DNA from: Methanobacterium sp.
Lineage (GTDB): Archaea > Methanobacteriota > Methanobacteria > Methanobacteriales > Methanobacteriaceae
Assembly: GCA_015661405.1 (NCBI GenBank)
Contig: JACWMK010000040.1
Span: forward strand, 1-19,446
Direction: 5' to 3'
Length of the DNA stretch: 19,446 nt
A model generated the notes under the pieces. The model searched no databases. It saw only the letters and a list, made by a program, of their open reading frames with translations, and had not been told where the DNA came from. The position numbers and the translations under genes were made by a program. This document shows, one piece after another, positions 15,090-19,446 of the stretch (positions are counted from its first letter, which is position 1; each line of letters opens with the position of its first letter).

Positions 15090-16577
15090 TTATATATCTA
15101 AATCATTTAAATCTTTAATTATTTTCTCTTCTAACTCTAATATCCTCTTTTTAATAATTTCAGGTTCTTCATATTCAACTTCTTCATATTCAATTTCCTT
15201 ATAATTAGAAATACTTAAACCATAATCATTATCCTTTATTTCATTAAATGGAACATTAAAACATTTTCTTTTTCTATCCTCAAACTCAATTGGATACTTT
15301 TTATGATATTTCTCTATTATATCCGGTATGTCACCTTTACCATTAATATAATTTCTTTTATCATCTAAACTGTAACCATCAGAAGTCATATCATAAAACC
15401 AAACATTTTTAGTCGGCTCACCCTTAGTAAAAACTAGAACACCAGTTGAAACCCCGGCATAAGGCTTAAAAACACCTGAAGGCATGGAGATAACAGCATC
15501 CATCCGACACTCCTCTAATAACTTCATCCTAATAGATTTATGCGCCCTTGAATTACCAAACAAAACACCCTGAGGAACAATCACCGCGCATCTACCACCA
15601 CTAGTGAGAATATTAAACATTAACTCTAAAAAAAGAATCTCAGTTTTAGTAGTTTTTATTGTAAGGTTTTCATTAATTTCAGTTGCATCAATACTACCCT
15701 TAAACGGCGGATTAGCTAAAACCACATCATAATAATTAGATTCATCATAACGAGTGGATAAAGTATTCTCCTGTACAATATGAGGATCACTAATACCATG
15801 CATCATCAAATTCATCAGAGATATCCGAGTCATCGTCTGCTCAAAATCAAAACCATGAAGAGTATCCTCCCTTAAAAACAACCATTGTTTCTCATTTAAC
15901 ATATCTCCCTTAAAATTATAAGAATTACCATCACTATCTTCTTTAATAAATTCTTTTGAAGTGTTAGATTTTAAAATATGTTGATAAGCATTAACTAAAA
16001 ATCCCGCAGTTCCACAAGCAGGATCACAAATCACATCACCAATTTTAGGATCAACCAAATCTACCATCATATTAATAATATGTCTAGGAGTCCTGAATTG
16101 ACCATTCTTACCTGCAGTTTTAAGCTCTGATAAGAGATATTCATAAATATCCCCTTTAGTATCCCTATTCTGCTCCTTAATATGCATACCATTAATAATT
16201 TTCACAGCTTCAATCAAAAGCGACGCATTAGGAATGGCAAAAACAGAATCCCGCATATATTTACTATAAAGAGAATCTTCACCACCCAAACTCCTTAAAA
16301 AGGGGAAAACCTTATCCCTAACATGATTAAGGATATTATCCGCTGAATAATTACTCCACTCCGACCATCGACAATCAGAACAATCATCAAAAATAGAAAT
16401 AAAATCTTCACCAGTAAACCTAGCATTCTGCTGACGCGCCACATCCTCATCCTCCAGCTGCTTCATAAACAATAAATAAGACATCTGCTCAATAGCCACT
16501 AATGGATTTGAAATTCCCCCACTCCAAAACTTATCCCATAATTGATTAATCTTTGATTTTAACTCTGAATCTAACAC
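15090..16577 (-). CDS. hsdM: Type I restriction-modification DNA methyltransferase subunit
   Basis: N6-adenine methyltransferase subunit of a type I system; with HsdS it methylates the target and with HsdR it cuts unmethylated DNA. The 495 residues comprise an N-terminal helical HsdM domain (about 5-135), the GQFRTPRHI stretch (159-167), the AdoMet motif I CDPACGTAGF (184-193) and the catalytic NPPF (289-292), followed by VPQGVLF and AGVSTGVLVF. The start is a GTG (16575-16577) with AAGGAG (16585-16590) seven bases upstream. The hsdS stop lies inside its first codons, a 7-base overlap. All key motifs are intact, so it should be active. The C-terminal tail is very acidic and charged (EEVEYEEPE). 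Confidence 0.96.
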   Translation of the reverse strand: MLDSELKSKINQLWDKFWSGGISNPLVAIEQMSYLLFMKQLEDEDVARQQNARFTGEDFISIFDDCSDCRWSEWSNYSADNILNHVRDKVFPFLRSLGGEDSLYSKYMRDSVFAIPNASLLIEAVKIINGMHIKEQNRDTKGDIYEYLLSELKTAGKNGQFRTPRHIINMMVDLVDPKIGDVICDPACGTAGFLVNAYQHILKSNTSKEFIKEDSDGNSYNFKGDMLNEKQWLFLREDTLHGFDFEQTMTRISLMNLMMHGISDPHIVQENTLSTRYDESNYYDVVLANPPFKGSIDATEINENLTIKTTKTEILFLELMFNILTSGGRCAVIVPQGVLFGNSRAHKSIRMKLLEECRMDAVISMPSGVFKPYAGVSTGVLVFTKGEPTKNVWFYDMTSDGYSLDDKRNYINGKGDIPDIIEKYHKKYPIEFEDRKRKCFNVPFNEIKDNDYGLSISNYKEIEYEEVEYEEPEIIKKRILELEEKIIKDLNDLDI

Positions 16578-17755
16578 GTTAATTCTCCTTTAAATGCTTT
16601 TTGCATTAAATTATTGAATAAATTATCAATTTGAATTTTTGATTGTTCTTGATAATTTTTTAAAGTTTCCACATTTTGAATTATTTCAGCGAATTGATTT
16701 TGAAGTTCTACAGGAGGTAGATAAACTTTAAATTTTTCTATAGCTTTAGAGCTTATTCTAGGAAGATTCGCACCGGTGGACATCTCGGTAGATTTTTTAA
16801 TATAATAAGGGTGACTGAGCAGGAATTTGATAAAATATTTATTAGATTTTCCCTCAATTGATTTAATAGGCAAAATATCAGTACTACTTATACCTTTAAA
16901 ATTAGGTAAAGCGACTTTATTTAAATATGGCCTTAATTTACCATATAAAACACATTCTTCATCAAAAACATACTTATTACTTTTTAAACCAGCTTCCTGG
17001 ACAGTCATAATATTAAGAATACGACCTGTTTCAGATTCTATATGCTCTAATCCGATGTAATTACTATTTTTATCAACGGAATCAGGATTTATAGATTTTT
17101 TTTCAATCTTAGCTAATTTATTAAAATTAACGACATCCCACAACTTCGAATTATCCCTCGGGTCTCCAAACGTATACATAAACAGGCTTTTCAAATACTC
17201 ATTAGTCAAGTTAGCTGCTTTTACGCGCCATAATTTCATCTTTTCAGCATTTTCTAATATTTTCACAATTTTATGTTGAGTATTAAGAGGAGGTATAGGC
17301 ATTTCATGATTCTTTAAAATTTTTAGATTAATATTATCTTGGGTAGCATGACTTTTTTTAGCTATAATATTCTGTCTTTCAGATTTTAAACAGTAGTAAA
17401 TATATTTTGTTTCAACAATCTTATTATCCGGAGTTATACCTGCAATTGCCTGATTGGTAGTTGAATCAAAATTTAAAATTCCTATTGCTCCTAAAGTAGC
17501 GAAAATTGAATACAAGATAGTCCCTTTAGGAAATAATTTAGTTGATGAATTATTCAACCCTTTTAATGTTATTTTTTCCATAGATTTATTAATATAAGTG
17601 CTTTTAAGATCTGATATTTTCAACCATGGAATATCTCCATTTTCCCAGTATTCTTTTATATTTCTTCTTGGTGTGCCTCCTGAAGCTATTGATTTAGAGA
17701 CATCTATTAATCTTAAATTTTTCCAATTATCAGGTAAGTTTTTTTCTTTATTCAT
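16571..17755 (-). CDS. hsdS: Type I restriction-modification specificity subunit
   Basis: DNA recognition subunit that fixes the bipartite target of the complex. It has 394 residues with the usual two-half layout. The first target recognition domain spans about 5-150, with WLKISDL and the TTNQAIAGI segment, and ends in MPIPPLNTQHKIVKILE (152-168). A central helical spacer follows (about 169-200). The second recognition domain is at about 205-345 (GLEHIE, LRPYLNK and STDILPI), and the final conserved helix includes PPVELQNQFAEIIQ (347-360) and KAFKGEL. The ATG has AGAGGA about 12 bases upstream. It lies 34 bases after hsdR and overlaps hsdM. The recognised DNA sequence cannot be deduced. Confidence 0.94.
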   Translation of the reverse strand: MNKEKNLPDNWKNLRLIDVSKSIASGGTPRRNIKEYWENGDIPWLKISDLKSTYINKSMEKITLKGLNNSSTKLFPKGTILYSIFATLGAIGILNFDSTTNQAIAGITPDNKIVETKYIYYCLKSERQNIIAKKSHATQDNINLKILKNHEMPIPPLNTQHKIVKILENAEKMKLWRVKAANLTNEYLKSLFMYTFGDPRDNSKLWDVVNFNKLAKIEKKSINPDSVDKNSNYIGLEHIESETGRILNIMTVQEAGLKSNKYVFDEECVLYGKLRPYLNKVALPNFKGISSTDILPIKSIEGKSNKYFIKFLLSHPYYIKKSTEMSTGANLPRISSKAIEKFKVYLPPVELQNQFAEIIQNVETLKNYQEQSKIQIDNLFNNLMQKAFKGELTC

Positions 17756-17789
17756 TTTAAAAATAATCCTCTAATAAAAATAATTATTT

Positions 17790-19446
17790 TTAGCACATTT
17801 TTATTTGGTTGCATTTATCGACCAATGCTTTTAACTCGTCGAATGTGAAGTAGTCTAAGGGGTGTTCGTCTGCTAAGGGTGAGTTTGCGAAGTCTTCGAT
17901 TTCAATATGTTTACGATCCGCGAATACTTTCTTTAAAAGCAGTAAAAATTCAAGTTGTCGTGAATTGTAATCATGATCGGAGATTATATATTTGTCAAAT
18001 CTTTCTTCGATTAATTCTTTAGGGTCTTTTTCTCGACTTAAGCCAATTATCTCACGTATGAATAGTAGAAAATCTTGTTTCCGATGTGTTTGTATGTTTT
18101 TAATGCTGATTTCAGGTCTTAGTGCTGATAGACTTCTCTCTAATTCAATTAATTCAAGGGATGTGATACATTTACCTTCTTTTATTTTCAGTGCAATTGG
18201 ATTTGTATTAAGGAAGTCATTTAGTTCTGTATCTTCTCGTATCGTTTTTTCGAATTTTTTATGATTTATAACCCGATCTGGTGCATCAATGTTAACTATG
18301 CTTTTCCGGTTAGGTTCATAGTATTTCATAAGGGGTGTTACTTCTTTAATTATAAATTCTACATCGTTAAATGTTAGATTTTGCCAGAATTCATCATCTA
18401 AAACTGTTATAAGATTCATTCTATTCTTTTTTACTTCGTTTAAATTTTCCTTCTGTAAGATATTCTCAGCACGATCTTGAATCAGTTCCTTGGTTTTATT
18501 TATTGCATTAACCTTCTTTTCTAAGATAAATCGAAATAATTTTTCAGTTGTAAAAGTGAATGAAGAGATATTAGGATGGCTACCTTGATTTAGGATAATT
18601 AATGGTGAAATATCAGTTGAAAGTTCTTTAATATGTTCATCTAGTTTAAATGAATCATTTTTAAGTTCATTGATTACATCAATTTTCTCTCTGACAAGAA
18701 ATGAATTTTTATCAAATGATTCCAATGTATCCATTATTTTCTTGCTTATTATTTCATGTTGATTAATTGTAAGCGGTTTTTTTAAAATTTGTACTCTTTG
18801 ATCAAATATTTTAGTGATAACATCTTTTGGCCATGCTTTATCTTCAGATGCCTTAAACTCATGATACTCAATATTAGAATGATCTCCTGTTTTAAAATCG
18901 AATATTAAGAAATCTTTTTTATCTTTATTTGGAAGCCAATGTTTTTTTGTACATGCTTTAAAATTTCTTGTTCCTCTTCCGACCATCTGCCAGAATCGTA
19001 TATGTGAAAATACAGGTTTAATAAAGACTAGATTGCATACTTCTGGGATATCAACGCCAGTATCGAGCATGGCTACTGAAAGCGCGATTCTAGGAATATA
19101 ATTTTTCTTAAAATTCTTTACTTGATCATCTGCTCCTGGCATATCGGAAGTGATTACTTGAACTGCACTGTCTAAATTTGGAAATAAGTTTCCGAATATT
19201 TTTTTGATAAAATGGGCATGACTTTTACTGGCACAGAAAAATATGGATTTGCAGGGTAAACCTTCATCCGATTTGTAACAGTGATTCATGAATTCACGAA
19301 TTATAAGTGCATTTGTTTCATTATCCATGAATACTCGATCAAATTGTGATCCAGTAAATTCTATTAATTCAGGATCATATTCCTGCCTTCTTAACTGCTC
19401 CTTTAAATCCGGGGTAAGTTCTCCACCAGTGATACCATTGGATAAT
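17790..19446 (-). CDS. hsdR: Type I restriction endonuclease subunit, N-terminus cut by window edge
   Basis: The DNA-translocating and cutting subunit. The frame runs open to the window edge, so only about 551 C-terminal residues are seen; the nuclease domain and helicase motifs I-III lie outside. The part present, counted from the methionine at 19328, has motif IV (KSIFFCASKSHA, 27-38), motif V (ALSVAMLDTGVDIPEV, 82-97) and motif VI (QMVGRGTR, 114-121). A long helical C-terminal region of the EcoEI-type R subunit interacting with HsdM/HsdS follows (roughly 290-500). The internal methionine at 19328 is not the start, because GSQFDRVF and earlier residues continue the domain. It is the first of the visible hsdR-hsdS-hsdM genes. 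Confidence 0.93.
   Translation of the reverse strand, partial: LSNGITGGELTPDLKEQLRRQEYDPELIEFTGSQFDRVFMDNETNALIIREFMNHCYKSDEGLPCKSIFFCASKSHAHFIKKIFGNLFPNLDSAVQVITSDMPGADDQVKNFKKNYIPRIALSVAMLDTGVDIPEVCNLVFIKPVFSHIRFWQMVGRGTRNFKACTKKHWLPNKDKKDFLIFDFKTGDHSNIEYHEFKASEDKAWPKDVITKIFDQRVQILKKPLTINQHEIISKKIMDTLESFDKNSFLVREKIDVINELKNDSFKLDEHIKELSTDISPLIILNQGSHPNISSFTFTTEKLFRFILEKKVNAINKTKELIQDRAENILQKENLNEVKKNRMNLITVLDDEFWQNLTFNDVEFIIKEVTPLMKYYEPNRKSIVNIDAPDRVINHKKFEKTIREDTELNDFLNTNPIALKIKEGKCITSLELIELERSLSALRPEISIKNIQTHRKQDFLLFIREIIGLSREKDPKELIEERFDKYIISDHDYNSRQLEFLLLLKKVFADRKHIEIEDFANSPLADEHPLDYFTFDELKALVDKCNQIKMC

Noticed and set aside
1..19446. tRNA genes, rRNA, CRISPR arrays and insertion sequence transposases
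   Set aside because: No T-loop type motif (GGTTCGAATCC-like), no regularly spaced repeats and no transposase-like protein were seen on either strand.

Overview
This window looks like chromosomal DNA from a very AT-rich methanogenic archaeon of the order Methanobacteriales. The evidence is an archaeal GHMP-type shikimate kinase, ribosomal protein S17e, a Hel308 helicase, a UPF0305 protein, ribosome-binding sites of the GGTGA/GGAG type, oligo-T tracts after genes, and gene order. From memory, the order asd-dapB-dapA-lysC-rps17e-(chorismate mutase)-shikimate kinase, then small thioredoxin, cbiD, moaC, hel308 and UPF0305, matches the MTH799-MTH812 stretch of Methanothermobacter. The genus is not certain. 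Composition fits Methanobrevibacter, Methanosphaera or a low-GC Methanobacterium. The moaC gene speaks against M. stadtmanae, which is reported to lack molybdopterin synthesis.

Layout. 1-1101 (minus): a four-helix membrane protein and, just upstream of it, a coiled-coil plus winged-helix gene that is frameshifted near its end. 1290-6858 (minus): a seven-gene operon for shikimate kinase, chorismate mutase, S17e, aspartate kinase, DapA, DapB and Asd. It supplies the middle of the aromatic pathway and the aspartate-to-lysine/threonine/methionine entry steps. Several genes overlap by ATGA or sit within a few bases of each other, and two start with TTG. 6859-8679: an accessory stretch with an orphan receiver-only response regulator, three small decayed or unrecognised ORFs, and two tandem strong hairpins. 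8680-10077 (plus): a small CPYC thioredoxin and CbiD. 10234-11304 (plus): a GT4 glycosyltransferase. 11305-11930: a gene-free stretch that holds a candidate structured RNA with a promoter-like 15-base direct repeat. 11931-15015 (plus): MoaC, Hel308 and UPF0305 in close succession. 15090-19446 (minus): a type I restriction-modification system in the order hsdR-hsdS-hsdM, converging on UPF0305. The start of hsdR lies outside the window.

The conserved metabolic and repair genes form a backbone, and lineage-specific material sits in three gaps: between shikimate kinase and thioredoxin, between cbiD and moaC, and after UPF0305. No clearly new defence or mobile system is complete here. The least explained parts are the decayed-ORF and hairpin stretch at 7842-8386 and the folded element at 11570-11667.
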